DNA from: an uncultured Elusimicrobium sp.
GTDB taxonomy: Bacteria; Elusimicrobiota; Elusimicrobia; Elusimicrobiales; Elusimicrobiaceae
Reading direction: 5' to 3'
Assembly (NCBI GenBank): GCA_937891135.1
Contig: CALAFB010000004.1
Span: 1 to 64,000, forward strand
Length of the DNA: 64,000 nt
The notes below the pieces were generated by a model that worked only from the letters and a program-made list of their open reading frames with translations, was not told where the DNA came from and ran no database searches. Within the stretch, counting starts at the first letter, position 1. Each line of letters starts with the position of its first letter. Made by a program: the position numbers and the translations under genes. Below, in pieces: positions 38,362-46,075 of this stretch.

Positions 38362-38390
38362 TTGTAACTTTGCGGTAGATTTGTTATAAT
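38362..38390 (+). promoter_or_regulatory. Promoter of tRNA-Phe
   Basis: TTGTAA (38362-38367) and TATAAT (38385-38390) with a 17 bp spacer, 12 nt before the tRNA. Confidence 0.75.
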
Positions 38391-38401
38391 AAGTAGGTAA
38401 T

Positions 38402-38473
38402 GCCGGGGTAGCTCAGTGGTAGAGCACTGGTCTGAAAAACCAGGTGTCGACAGTTCGATCCTGTCCCCCGGCA
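38402..38473 (+). tRNA. tRNA-Phe (GAA)
   Basis: A 72 nt tRNA with acceptor GCCGGGG/CCCCGGC, anticodon stem CTGGT/ACCAG, loop CTGAAAA (anticodon GAA) and T-loop TTCGATC. CCA is not encoded. It is followed closely by leader copy C with no clear terminator between them. Confidence 0.95.
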
Positions 38474-38497
38474 TTCTTTATTTTGTAAGTTTGTAAC

Positions 38498-38712
38498 TAT
38501 AATTTGACTTGTAGCGGAACCGTATAACGAATATGGAGTGGGATAAAACCCATTGTACTAAGCCGCCAAACAGCTGTAGGTAGAAGTGATTTCTATAGAA
38601 TTACTTGTACCGAAGGTTTCCCGCTTTGCGGGGAACTACGGCTGTTATGTCGGGTTCTTAGTACAAACTCTATGTATCAGCCGTTTGTACGGGTACGGTT
38701 CCCGGGAACCGT
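38498..38712 (+). promoter_or_regulatory. Structured leader RNA, copy C, before a non-pilin ORF
   Basis: TATAAT at 38498-38503 would start a ~200 nt leader. Helices: GGAA then CCGTAT/ATATGG; GGG-ATAAAA-CCC; long-range TTGTACTAAG (38553-38562) with CTTAGTACAA (38657-38666); GGTAGAAGT.../...ACTTGTACC; GTTTCCCGC/GCGGGGAAC. ACGGCTG can pair with CAGCCGT downstream. The final element is an uninterrupted palindrome ACGGTTCCCGGGAACCGT (38695-38712) directly against the ATG, a collapsed form of the ribosome-binding-site helix of the other copies. Confidence 0.8.
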
Positions 38713-38922
38713 ATGCACCCAGAAATTACCAAAACCCTCCGTGAATTACAACTAGCCCGCCGGGAAGCCGCCCGTTTGACCCGCCGTTTAAAACACCTCA
38801 ATGCCCACAAAATGCCGTTGTATTGGTGGGTGCCGCCTTCGGCGGAAAGATGTGCGTTGGCAGTAGAATCGTTATTAGAAGAAAGCGAAACTATTTTAAT
38901 GGAACAACTTAAAAACCAATAA
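38713..38922 (+). CDS. Small helical protein of unknown function
   Basis: A 69-residue protein, highly charged at the N-terminus (LARREAARLTRRLKHL) and predicted mostly helical, with a YWWVPP break at residues 37-42. No family recognised. Support for being real: it starts at the position where the leader C helix places the start codon, and a strong terminator follows its stop. It has no pilin features. It may be a regulator or adaptor controlled by the same RNA as the pilins; this is inference. Confidence 0.6.
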   Translation: MHPEITKTLRELQLARREAARLTRRLKHLNAHKMPLYWWVPPSAERCALAVESLLEESETILMEQLKNQ

Positions 38923-38926
38923 ATAT

Positions 38927-38946
38927 CCCCCGGCCGGGGGTTTTTT
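38927..38946 (+). terminator. Terminator after the small ORF
   Basis: CCCCCGGCCGGGGG followed by TTTTTT, four nt after the stop codon. Confidence 0.85.
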
Positions 38947-39054
38947 CACAGGACGGGCCTAGCCCTCTCCTTACTAGCGTATACTCCAAGTAGTTCCAAC
39001 TACGCTGTTATCAGCACGCTTCTTGTGTTTCTATTCTTGTCATTTCTATTCGTA

Positions 39055-39180
39055 TGTCATCCCCGAGGAATGTTGTCGGGGATCTCCCTTCTGCCTATTC
39101 ATTTGCTTGAACAACCGCCTACACCCTTTCTTCTGAAAACGGATGAGGAAGATTCCCGACAAAAGCACTCGGGAATGACA
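39055..39180. repeat. Intergenic palindromic repeat, same family as in pilin E
   Basis: A 126 bp unit with TGTCAT...ATGACA ends, in the ~330 bp gene-free gap between the small ORF and the oxidoreductase operon. Its reverse complement contains AGGCAGAAGGGAGATCCCCG and ACATTCCTCGGGGATGACA, nearly identical to 46199-46300 inside pilin E. This shows that the pilin insert is a dispersed element. Confidence 0.8.
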
Positions 39181-39197
39181 CCTGATTACACAACCAA

Positions 39198-39233
39198 TAA
39201 AAAAGCCCGTCAGTTCTGATATAGAACTAACGG
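39198..39233 (-). terminator. Terminator of the 2-oxoacid oxidoreductase operon
   Basis: On the minus strand, CCGTTAGTTCT and AGAACTGACGG pair with one mismatch and are followed by GCTTTTTTATT. Confidence 0.8.
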
Positions 39234-39251
39234 ACCCTAAAAAATGCAAGG

Positions 39252-39785
39252 TTATACTGCAGCAAATCCCGCCTCTAAGGCTTTTTTATTTAAGGCGAGC
39301 ATTTCCGGCTTGGCCCGTTTGTAGACTTTTTTCATGGCGTCTTCCACAGATTCTATACTTACCGCACCGGTTAGTTTGATAAACGCCCCTAACGCCACTA
39401 AGTTGGCAATCCGGTCCATGCCGAGTTTTTGGGCAATTTCGTTACACGGCACGCAAACCGTTTTAATGTCTGTACGGGCCGGGCGCGAGTTAATAAGCGA
39501 ACTGTTCAAAATTAAGAGACCGCCTTTTTTAAGCATCGGCTCAAATTTAGGCAAGGACGGCTCGTTCATTACAATTACTGTGTCCGGCGCGGAGACAATC
39601 GGCGTGTACACTTCTCCGTCGGAAACAACTACGCTGCAATTGGCTGTTCCGCCGCGCATTTCCGGCCCGTAAGAAGGCAGCCAACTGGCATTTAATTTAT
39701 TTTCTACGCCCGCTTGCGCGAGTAAAATCCCGGCAGAGATGACCCCCTGCCCGCCAAATCCGGCAATACGAATCCCTTGGTACAT
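39252..39785 (-). CDS. 2-oxoacid:ferredoxin oxidoreductase, gamma subunit
   Basis: A 177-residue gamma subunit, with GFGGQGVISAGILLAQAG at residues 9-26 and SYGPEMRGGTANCSVVVSD after it, both typical of the family. It forms a heterotetramer with the alpha, beta and delta subunits just upstream, oxidising a 2-oxoacid to its acyl-CoA and reducing ferredoxin. It is adjacent to the beta gene, sharing the start/stop region, and is the last gene of the operon. Confidence 0.93.
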   Translation of the reverse strand: MYQGIRIAGFGGQGVISAGILLAQAGVENKLNASWLPSYGPEMRGGTANCSVVVSDGEVYTPIVSAPDTVIVMNEPSLPKFEPMLKKGGLLILNSSLINSRPARTDIKTVCVPCNEIAQKLGMDRIANLVALGAFIKLTGAVSIESVEDAMKKVYKRAKPEMLALNKKALEAGFAAV

Positions 39786-40531
39786 TAGTTGGCCCCCTCG
39801 TCTTTAAAAATTCCTAACGGATATTGCGGCATCATTTTCGTACGTACAAATTCTAACGCTTGCTGCACGTCCGCGTGCCAGTTCGTAGGACATTGGCTGA
39901 TAACTTCCACCATGGAAAACCCGATATTATTTACTTGGTTTTCAAACGCTTTTTTCAGATATTGTTTGGTTTTGAGCACGTTTTGCGGCGTGTCTACGGC
40001 CCCGCGTGCTAAAAACTTAGAACCCGTAATTTGCGAAAGCATTTCACACATGTTAATTGGCCAGCCTTGCAGTTTCGGGTCGCGCCCTTTGGGGGCCGTG
40101 GTGGCCACTTGGCCCACGAGCGTCGTCGGGGCCATTTGGCCGCCGGTCATCCCGTAAATGGCGTTGTTAATAAAAATAACGGTAATATTTTCGCTGCGTA
40201 CGGCGGCGTGTACAATTTCCGCCATGCCGATAGAGGCAAGGTCGCCGTCGCCCTGATACGAAAATACAATCGCTTGCGGTTTGGAGCGCTTAATGCCCGT
40301 AGCAATCGCGGGGCCGCGCCCGTGTGCGCCCTGCACACAATCACACGCGAAGTAGGAATCGGCAAACACAGCACACCCGACCGGGGCCACGCCGATAGCG
40401 CGGTCTGCAATTTTTAATTCATCTAATGTTTCCCCGATTAAGCGGTGCACAATGCCATGCCCACAGCCCGGGCAATAGTGCATCGGTGCGTCCGTTAAAC
40501 TTTGCGGTTTTTTGGCTAAAATCGTACTCAT
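39785..40531 (-). CDS. 2-oxoacid:ferredoxin oxidoreductase, beta (thiamine) subunit
   Basis: A 248-residue thiamine-diphosphate binding subunit. CPGCGHGIVHR near the N-terminus and GDGDLASIG followed by NNAIYGMTGGQ form the ThDP/Mg site. SYFACDCVQGAHGRGPA lies between them. It carries out the decarboxylation step with the alpha subunit. It overlaps the alpha gene by 4 nt. Confidence 0.94.
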   Translation of the reverse strand: MSTILAKKPQSLTDAPMHYCPGCGHGIVHRLIGETLDELKIADRAIGVAPVGCAVFADSYFACDCVQGAHGRGPAIATGIKRSKPQAIVFSYQGDGDLASIGMAEIVHAAVRSENITVIFINNAIYGMTGGQMAPTTLVGQVATTAPKGRDPKLQGWPINMCEMLSQITGSKFLARGAVDTPQNVLKTKQYLKKAFENQVNNIGFSMVEVISQCPTNWHADVQQALEFVRTKMMPQYPLGIFKDEGAN

Positions 40532-41694
40532 TTGGTTTCCCCCTTGCGGTCCCCTTGCACGCCTAAGGATAAATCGCGCTGACAGTTATAGGTAAATCCG
40601 GCCGCATGGTCTTTTAGTGTAAACAAACCGTCTTTTTGGCCGTTTAACAGGGATTTGGCAGCGGTTAAAATTTGTGCGCCGTCCGGCTGACCGCCGGCAG
40701 GATAGGCATTTAAACCGACGGGGCACTTATCCCCAACGGCTAGTTTTACATCTTGCACCAGTTGCCCTAAACTTTGCTCTACCACTAAAATGCCTTTGGT
40801 TTTAGCGGCGAGTTCCGCTAAGCGCGTAGACGGAAACGGCCATAACGTAATCGGGCGGAAAAGGCCTACTTTAAGGCCCTGTTCTTGGGCGTGGTTCACA
40901 GCTTCCAAACACGCACGCGAGGACAAACCGTACGCCACTAAAATGACGTCGGCATCTTCACAATTGCGTTCTTCGTAGCGTTGCTCGGTCTGTTCTATGA
41001 GGCCGTAGCGTTTGGCGCGCTCTACCACGTCTGCAATTAAATTATCGCCTTTGTAAGAAAACACATTGTTTTTGGCGCGTCCGTTTTTGTGGATATCTAC
41101 CGCCCAGTCAAATTTGCCCAGTTTATTGGGGTCCACAGGCTCAAAATTAAAGGACATACTTTCCATCATCTGCCCCAAAATGCCGTCGGCCAAAATCATA
41201 GCCGGCATACGGTATTTTTCGGCTAAATCAAAGGCCAGTTTGGGGAAATTGCCTAATTCTTCTACCGAGTTCGGGGCCAGGACAATCACGTGATAATCCC
41301 CGTTACCGCCACCGCGCGTAGCTTGGAAATAATCCCCTTGCGCGCCGGCAATACTGCCCAGGCCCGGTCCGCCGCGCATAACATTTACAATTAGACATGG
41401 CAAATCCGCACTAGCTAAATAGGTAATGCCTTCTTGTTTAAGGCTAACACCCGGCGAGGAAGAAGAAGTCATACTGCGCGTGCCGGTTGCGGCTGCGCCG
41501 TACACCATATTGATAGCGGCGACTTCACTTTCCGCTTGTACAAACGCGCCGCCTTCCTCTGCTAAATGGGCCGACATATATTCCGGCACTTCGTTTTGCG
41601 GGGTAATGGGATACCCGGCAAAGAAACGCACCCCGGCACGGATAGCACCTTCGGCGAGGGCTTCGTTTCCTTTACGTAAAGTTTTTTGGGTCAT
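40528..41694 (-). CDS. vorB: 2-oxoacid:ferredoxin oxidoreductase, alpha subunit (VorB-like)
   Basis: A 388-residue alpha subunit with GYPITPQNEVPEYM near the N-terminus, the TSSSSPGVSLKQEG and GGPGLGS stretches, and a C-terminal transketolase-like domain. The opening KGNEALAEGAIRAG resembles proteins named VorB, for branched 2-oxoacids from amino-acid breakdown; a 2-oxoglutarate enzyme cannot be excluded. With POT peptide import nearby in the genome this fits fermentation of peptides. Confidence 0.88.
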   Translation of the reverse strand: MTQKTLRKGNEALAEGAIRAGVRFFAGYPITPQNEVPEYMSAHLAEEGGAFVQAESEVAAINMVYGAAATGTRSMTSSSSPGVSLKQEGITYLASADLPCLIVNVMRGGPGLGSIAGAQGDYFQATRGGGNGDYHVIVLAPNSVEELGNFPKLAFDLAEKYRMPAMILADGILGQMMESMSFNFEPVDPNKLGKFDWAVDIHKNGRAKNNVFSYKGDNLIADVVERAKRYGLIEQTEQRYEERNCEDADVILVAYGLSSRACLEAVNHAQEQGLKVGLFRPITLWPFPSTRLAELAAKTKGILVVEQSLGQLVQDVKLAVGDKCPVGLNAYPAGGQPDGAQILTAAKSLLNGQKDGLFTLKDHAAGFTYNCQRDLSLGVQGDRKGETK

Positions 41695-41700
41695 AAAAAT

Positions 41701-41907
41701 TTAATCCTTTAAAACGGTAATGGCAATATCGGGACACATGGTATAACACATTTTGCACCCGATACAATCTTGCGGGCGTTCTTGCACCGCGGGGAAATAT
41801 CCTTTTTTGCTAATGGTTTTGCTTTTGCCCAGACATTTCTTCGGGCATACGTTTACGCATAAATAACACGCTTTGCAGCGGTTAGCGTCTACTTCAATTT
41901 TTGGCAT
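41701..41907 (-). CDS. 2-oxoacid:ferredoxin oxidoreductase, delta (ferredoxin) subunit
   Basis: A 68-residue protein with two [4Fe-4S] motifs, CKACYLCVNVCPKKC and CIGCKMCYTMC. It passes electrons from the alpha/beta core to free ferredoxin. It is the first gene of the operon delta-alpha-beta-gamma, six nt before the alpha gene. Confidence 0.94.
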   Translation of the reverse strand: MPKIEVDANRCKACYLCVNVCPKKCLGKSKTISKKGYFPAVQERPQDCIGCKMCYTMCPDIAITVLKD

Positions 41908-41999
41908 ACAACTCCTGGGGCCGGGGGTATCATCCGACCGTACCTTTTTATTTTAAATCTTTTTGAGGGGAAATTACAATAAATTGCTACAATATTCCT

Positions 42000-42461
42000 A
42001 TGACTACAACCCATTCTTACCCCTTATTACTCAAACAGTTGGAAAGCATTTTGTCTATGGAAACGGACCCCATAGCCAATATGGCGAATATGGCGGCCGT
42101 GCTATTTAACGGGCTAGCCAATTTAAATTGGGCCGGGTTCTATGTATTGCGCGGGGATACATTGGTGCTGGGGCCGTTCCAAGGCAAACCCGCGTGTGTA
42201 AGAATCCCGCTAGGGCGCGGAGTATGTGGAACGGCAGCCCAAACCGGGCAAACGCAACGGGTAAACAACGTGCACACGTTCAAAGGCCACATTGCGTGTG
42301 ATAGTGCTTCCAATAGTGAAATTGTCATCCCTATTTTTAAAGATGGGGCTGTATGGGGTGTATTGGATATAGACTCCCCGATACTGGCGCGGTTTACTCA
42401 AGAAGACCAAGAAAATTTAGAACAAGCAGTACAATTATTCACTCAATTCACTTCTCTCTGA
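42000..42461 (+). CDS. msrC: Free methionine-(R)-sulfoxide reductase (GAF type)
   Basis: A 153-residue GAF-domain enzyme of the fRMsr family, which reduces free Met-R-sulfoxide. NWAGFYVL is typical of the family, and the three conserved Cys are present: KPAC, GRGVCG and HIACDSASNSE. ATG 42000 follows a TACAAT box (41988-41993) by exactly six bases, so a leaderless message is likely. Confidence 0.92.
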   Translation: MTTTHSYPLLLKQLESILSMETDPIANMANMAAVLFNGLANLNWAGFYVLRGDTLVLGPFQGKPACVRIPLGRGVCGTAAQTGQTQRVNNVHTFKGHIACDSASNSEIVIPIFKDGAVWGVLDIDSPILARFTQEDQENLEQAVQLFTQFTSL

Positions 42462-42482
42462 TAGGACGGCCCTATCGTGTTT

Positions 42483-42511
42483 CCCTTCCTTGAAAAAAGG
42501 AAGGGTTTTTA
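42483..42511 (+). terminator. Terminator after msrC
   Basis: CCCTTCCTT and AAGGAAGGG form a 9 bp stem followed by TTTTT. It overlaps the likely -35 region of leader D. Confidence 0.9.
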
Positions 42512-42513
42512 TT

Positions 42514-42774
42514 ATACTATAGATACAATTTTACTCTGTTTTTGGAAGCGTTTAAGAAACGCAGGGCCTTTGAAAAAAGGTACTACCTGAAGCCAAAAAT
42601 AGCCTTATGAGGCACAAGCCTTTCCTGCAGAGGGGCTTGTGCTAATGTTTCTCGTTTTATACGGGATGCTACGGCTATTATGTTCGGTTCTTTCAGGTAG
42701 ACCTGCGTAGTTGCCGTTTTTACATACGTTTTCCAAACAGGTAGATTGCAAATTAAACCTAGAGAGGAAAAAGT
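42514..42774 (+). promoter_or_regulatory. Structured pilin leader RNA, copy D (with TATACT promoter)
   Basis: TATACT at 42514-42519 would start transcription near 42526. Helices: GCGTTT/AAACGC (42548-42562); CCTTT-GAAA-AAAGG (42567-42580); long-range CTACCTGAA (42583-42591) with TTCAGGTAG (42692-42700); TAGCC (42600-42604) with GGCTA (42673-42677), the latter overlapping ACGGC, which can instead pair with GCCGT (42713-42717); GCACAAGCC/GGCTTGTGC; TCTCG/CGGGA. CATAC-G-TTTTCC (42723-42734) is complementary to GGAAAA-A-GTATG (42766-42777), which covers both the ribosome binding site and the ATG. Confidence 0.88.
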
Positions 42775-43227
42775 ATGAAAAACAAAAAACGAGGGTTTAC
42801 CCTCATAGAGTTGTTAGTAGTTGTGTTAATTATCGGTATTTTGGCAGCGGTGGCGTTGCCGCAATATCAAAAGGCAGTAGAAAAATCCCGCGCTACGGAA
42901 GCAATTACTATTCTAAACGCGATGGATAAAGCCCTGTCAGTATGCATATTAGAAAGAGGCTGGGAAGCATGTACCTCAAACAATTTCTGGACGCATGCTC
43001 CTTTTGAGGCACCCACTCCATTACTGCAAGATGAATGTTTGGATACTTCTCCTTGTTTTCGTACAAAAGATTGGGAATTTTGGTTAGATGATCTTTTGTA
43101 TGCCGGGCGCATCAAGAACGGAGAATTTATGGGACGTCTTTACATAGATACCGATGCTGGTTATCCTTTAACTTGCGTTAATGATAGCGGCGAAGATTTT
43201 GATTACTGCTCCTTTATTGGTATGTAA
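42775..43227 (+). CDS. Type IV pilin/pseudopilin
   Basis: A 150-residue prepilin with the seven-residue leader MKNKKRG, cleavage before FTLIELLVVV (Glu5), and the YQKAVEKSRA junction. Its first ~35 residues are identical to those of the pilin at 55119-55586. The globular domain has several Cys and acidic residues. The DNA around the cleavage site, GAGGGTTTACCCTC, is itself a palindrome. Translation is likely controlled by leader D. Confidence 0.92.
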   Translation: MKNKKRGFTLIELLVVVLIIGILAAVALPQYQKAVEKSRATEAITILNAMDKALSVCILERGWEACTSNNFWTHAPFEAPTPLLQDECLDTSPCFRTKDWEFWLDDLLYAGRIKNGEFMGRLYIDTDAGYPLTCVNDSGEDFDYCSFIGM

Positions 43228-43231
43228 CCCT

Positions 43232-43522
43232 TTACGCGGCGGCAAGGGCGGCCCCTAACAATGCTAAAATCGTGCCGCCAAATAAAATCAGTAATATAAC
43301 TGGAATAGCAGCTATTAAAATGGTCAGCCACCCAAACAAGCCCGCCCACCAGGCGGCTTTTTTGGCTTCTTCTAGGCGTTTTTGGTAGATTAAATCGCTA
43401 GACCGCAGCGAAAATACGAGGGCCGCCAATGCTAGCGGAATCGTCCAAAATCCGGTAAAACAAGAAACAATAATGGCAATAATTACCAGTACAAAATGGG
43501 TATTTAATTTTTCTTCGTTCAT
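43232..43522 (-). CDS. CD225/dispanin-like small membrane protein
   Basis: A 96-residue protein from ATG 43522 (GGGAG upstream) with two membrane helices separated by a charged loop: FWTIPLALAALVFSLRSSD, then LEEAKKAAWWAGLFGW. This pattern resembles the CD225/dispanin domain of small bacterial membrane proteins of unknown function. It is convergent with pilin D and divergent from gatC. Confidence 0.7.
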   Translation of the reverse strand: MNEEKLNTHFVLVIIAIIVSCFTGFWTIPLALAALVFSLRSSDLIYQKRLEEAKKAAWWAGLFGWLTILIAAIPVILLILFGGTILALLGAALAAA

Positions 43523-43585
43523 AAACAACTCCCGGTTGTGTAAGTTATTCATTATTATATAAAATAGAATTAAGAGAGGTTTTTT

Positions 43586-43864
43586 ATGATTACTAAAAAA
43601 GATGTAGAACTGGCTGGAAAACTAGCCAAAATGTCCGTCAGCCCGCAGGAAGCCGATATTTACGAAGGCCAATTAAAAGCCTTGTTCGGCTGGGTCAACG
43701 AATTAAAAGCCGTTAATACCGAACATGTACAACTGACTAATGTAACGCTAGCCGCGCATACCCGCAAGGACCAAGCCGTTACGGACGAACAAGCCGCTGC
43801 AAAACTGCGCGCGATGTTCGCGTGCGAACTCGCCGGCCAAGCCAAGGTAAAAAAGGTACTTTAA
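43586..43864 (+). CDS. gatC: Asp-tRNA(Asn)/Glu-tRNA(Gln) amidotransferase subunit C
   Basis: A 92-residue GatC, with the ELAGKLAKMSVS opening and LKALFGWVNELKAVNTE. It stabilises GatA-GatB. AGAGAGG precedes ATG 43586 and it lies one base before gatA. Confidence 0.93.
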   Translation: MITKKDVELAGKLAKMSVSPQEADIYEGQLKALFGWVNELKAVNTEHVQLTNVTLAAHTRKDQAVTDEQAAAKLRAMFACELAGQAKVKKVL

Positions 43865-43865
43865 T

Positions 43866-45281
43866 ATGACGATTTCCGAAATTATTTCCGCTATCCAAAA
43901 CGGCACGAAAACGGCCGAAGAAATTACCCGCTACTATTTAGCGCAAATTGCCGAAAAGAACGCACAAATTAACGCGTTTGTAGAAGTATTTGAGCAAGAC
44001 GCATTGGCGCAAGCTAAGGCCGTGGACGCCAAAAAAGCCCGCGGGGAAAAATTAGGTGCGCTTGCCGGCGTGCCCGTGGCAATTAAAGACAACATTTTGT
44101 ACCAAGGGCACAAAGCCACTTGCTGTTCTAAAATGTTGGAAAATTATACGGCTGCCTATACGGCTACCGTCGTGGAAAAACTCCTAGCCGCCGATGCCGT
44201 GATTATCGGACGGACCAATATGGACGAATTTGCGATGGGCAGTTCCAACCAAACCTCTGTATATGGCGTGGTGCATAACCCCGTGGATACCACACGCGTG
44301 CCGGGCGGTTCTTCGGGCGGTTCAGCCGCTGCTGTGGCTGCAGGAATGGTTCCGGCTGCCCTCGGTACCGATACGGGCGGTTCGGTACGCCAACCGGCAG
44401 GATTTTGCGGTATTGTGGGGATAAAGCCCGGGTATGGACGGATTTCGCGCTATGGTATAATCGCGTTTGCCTCTAGCGCGGACCAAGTAGGTGTATTGGC
44501 AGGAAACGTGGCAGATGCGTCTTTAGTTATGGAAGTAATTTCCGGCAAAGATGCCCACGATTCTACCTCGTTAGAAGCCCCGGTGCCGCATTACGCGCAA
44601 GAATTTACGAAGGATTTAAAAGGCGTAAAAGTGGGCCTGCCCAAAGGGTTTTTGGACGGACTCAACCCCACCATTAAAGCCCAAACGGAAAAGGCCGCCC
44701 AACAATTAAAAGAACTGGGTGCAGAACTGGTAGAAGTAGACGTACCGCTCGCCCAGTATTCGGCCCCGTGTTATTATATTATTACAAGCGCGGAAGCCAG
44801 CTCCAACCTGGGCCGTTACGACGGGATTCGCTACGGCTACTCTGCGCAAGATGCCAACGGGCTAGCCGATTATTACGAAAAATCACGCGCACCGTTTGGA
44901 TTGGAAGTCAAAAAACGTATTATTATCGGTACTTATGCGCTGACATCGGAGCGGTATGAAGAATGTTTTTTAAAAGCCATGAAAGTGCGCGAACTCATCC
45001 GCGAAGATTTCAAAAAAGCATTTGCAAAGGTGGACGTCATTTTGACGCCGACTTCTCCTACCACGGCCTTTAAAATCGGTCAAAAAGATGACAACCCGCT
45101 CTCACTATACCTGGCTGACTTGTATACGTGCCAAGGTAATATCGGCGGGTTAGCAGGCATTAGCGTTCCGTTTGGCAAGGACGAAAACGGACTGCCAATC
45201 GGCGTGCAATTTTACGGACCGATTTTAGCGGAAGAAAAAATCTTAAACGCCGCTTACCACTTAGAGAAAGTAAGTAAATGA
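43866..45281 (+). CDS. gatA: Asp-tRNA(Asn)/Glu-tRNA(Gln) amidotransferase subunit A
   Basis: A 471-residue amidase. The catalytic Ser-cisSer-Lys triad is visible: VAIKDN (Lys), GGSSGGSAAAVA (cis-Ser) and GTDTGGSVRQPA (nucleophile Ser). It releases ammonia from glutamine for GatB to amidate mischarged tRNA. It overlaps the nudix gene by 4 nt. Presence of GatCAB means that Gln-tRNA and/or Asn-tRNA are made indirectly. Confidence 0.97.
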   Translation: MTISEIISAIQNGTKTAEEITRYYLAQIAEKNAQINAFVEVFEQDALAQAKAVDAKKARGEKLGALAGVPVAIKDNILYQGHKATCCSKMLENYTAAYTATVVEKLLAADAVIIGRTNMDEFAMGSSNQTSVYGVVHNPVDTTRVPGGSSGGSAAAVAAGMVPAALGTDTGGSVRQPAGFCGIVGIKPGYGRISRYGIIAFASSADQVGVLAGNVADASLVMEVISGKDAHDSTSLEAPVPHYAQEFTKDLKGVKVGLPKGFLDGLNPTIKAQTEKAAQQLKELGAELVEVDVPLAQYSAPCYYIITSAEASSNLGRYDGIRYGYSAQDANGLADYYEKSRAPFGLEVKKRIIIGTYALTSERYEECFLKAMKVRELIREDFKKAFAKVDVILTPTSPTTAFKIGQKDDNPLSLYLADLYTCQGNIGGLAGISVPFGKDENGLPIGVQFYGPILAEEKILNAAYHLEKVSK

Positions 45282-45724
45282 TTGTATCGGAATTTTCGTG
45301 CGGGGGCGTGATTTTGGACGGGCGCAAGGTGCTACTTGTGCAAGTTAAAAATCTAAAAGGCAAAAAAATTTGGACCTTCCCCAAAGGCCATATTGAAGCG
45401 GGCGAAACCCCCCGCCAGGCTGCCTTGCGCGAAGTATTGGAAGAAACCGGCTATAAGGCCACGATTATCCGCCCGATGATACGTGTTAAATACGCGTTTA
45501 CGTTTCAAGGAAACTACATCAAAAAAATGGTGCAATGGTATTTGATGAAGAAACTTGGGCGTATCGGTAAGCACGACGCGAGCGAGATTTTGGCTATCCG
45601 CTGGGTTTCTTTATTAAAAGCGCACGAGCTTGTACAATACCCAAGCGATATCCGCCTGGTAGATATGCTATTAGCCTCTATGCATCTAACGCCGGCCGAT
45701 CCTTCCGGCGGGAACGAAACCTAA
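45278..45724 (+). CDS. NUDIX hydrolase
   Basis: A 148-residue protein with an intact Nudix box, GHIEAGETPRQAALREVLEETGY (written G-x5-E-x7-REVLEE-x-G; residues about 34-56). It hydrolyses a nucleoside diphosphate linked to another group. The opening SCGGVILDGRKVLLVQ resembles Ap4A hydrolase-type members. It is translationally coupled to gatA. Confidence 0.9.
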   Translation: MIVSEFSCGGVILDGRKVLLVQVKNLKGKKIWTFPKGHIEAGETPRQAALREVLEETGYKATIIRPMIRVKYAFTFQGNYIKKMVQWYLMKKLGRIGKHDASEILAIRWVSLLKAHELVQYPSDIRLVDMLLASMHLTPADPSGGNET

Positions 45725-45763
45725 CAACAACTTGTTGGCAAATGCCATCTATTTTTCGCCTTA

Positions 45764-45795
45764 CCGCCCGGCAGATGACGCTGGGCGGGATTTTT
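45764..45795 (+). terminator. Terminator after gatCA-nudix
   Basis: CCGCCC and GGGCGG arms around GGCAGATGACGCT, followed by ATTTTT. It lies in the promoter region of leader E. Confidence 0.75.
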
Positions 45796-45797
45796 GC

Positions 45798-46075
45798 TAT
45801 ACTATACATACAATTTACTCCTGTTTTTGGAAGCGTATGAAGAATACGCAGTACCCGAATAGGGTTCTTAGCATCCCAAAGACAGCCTAATTAGGTACTA
45901 AACGATAAGAAGTCATGAGCTTGTTGTTTGGTACTTAATGTTTGTTATTTGCAAAAATAATAAATTACGGCTGTTATTTATTGGGTACTATGCTAAGAAT
46001 CCAACGTACCAGCCGTTTCTTATGGTACGTTTTCCAATGCAAGTAAATTGAATTTAAACTTAGAGAGGAAAACGT
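45798..46075 (+). promoter_or_regulatory. Structured pilin leader RNA, copy E (with TATACT promoter)
   Basis: TATACT at 45798-45803. Helices: GCGTAT-GAAGA-ATACGC; CCC-GAATA-GGG; long-range TTCTTAGCAT (45865-45874) with ATGCTAAGAA (45990-45999), 10 bp perfect; GGTACTAAAC/GTTTGGTACT, capped by AAG-AAGTCATGAG-CTT (same ten-base loop as copy B); TTATT/AATAA. ACGGCTG can pair with CAGCC upstream or AGCCGT downstream. TACGTTTTCC (46026-46035) is perfectly complementary to GGAAAACGTA (46067-46076), covering the ribosome binding site and first base of the ATG. Confidence 0.88.

Noticed and set aside
27045..46075. Leader RNAs as group I or group II introns or as c-di-GMP, cobalamin or T-box riboswitches
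   Set aside because: No intron core motifs, splice context or encoded protein, and none of the conserved boxes of these riboswitches as I know them. The helix order does not fit.
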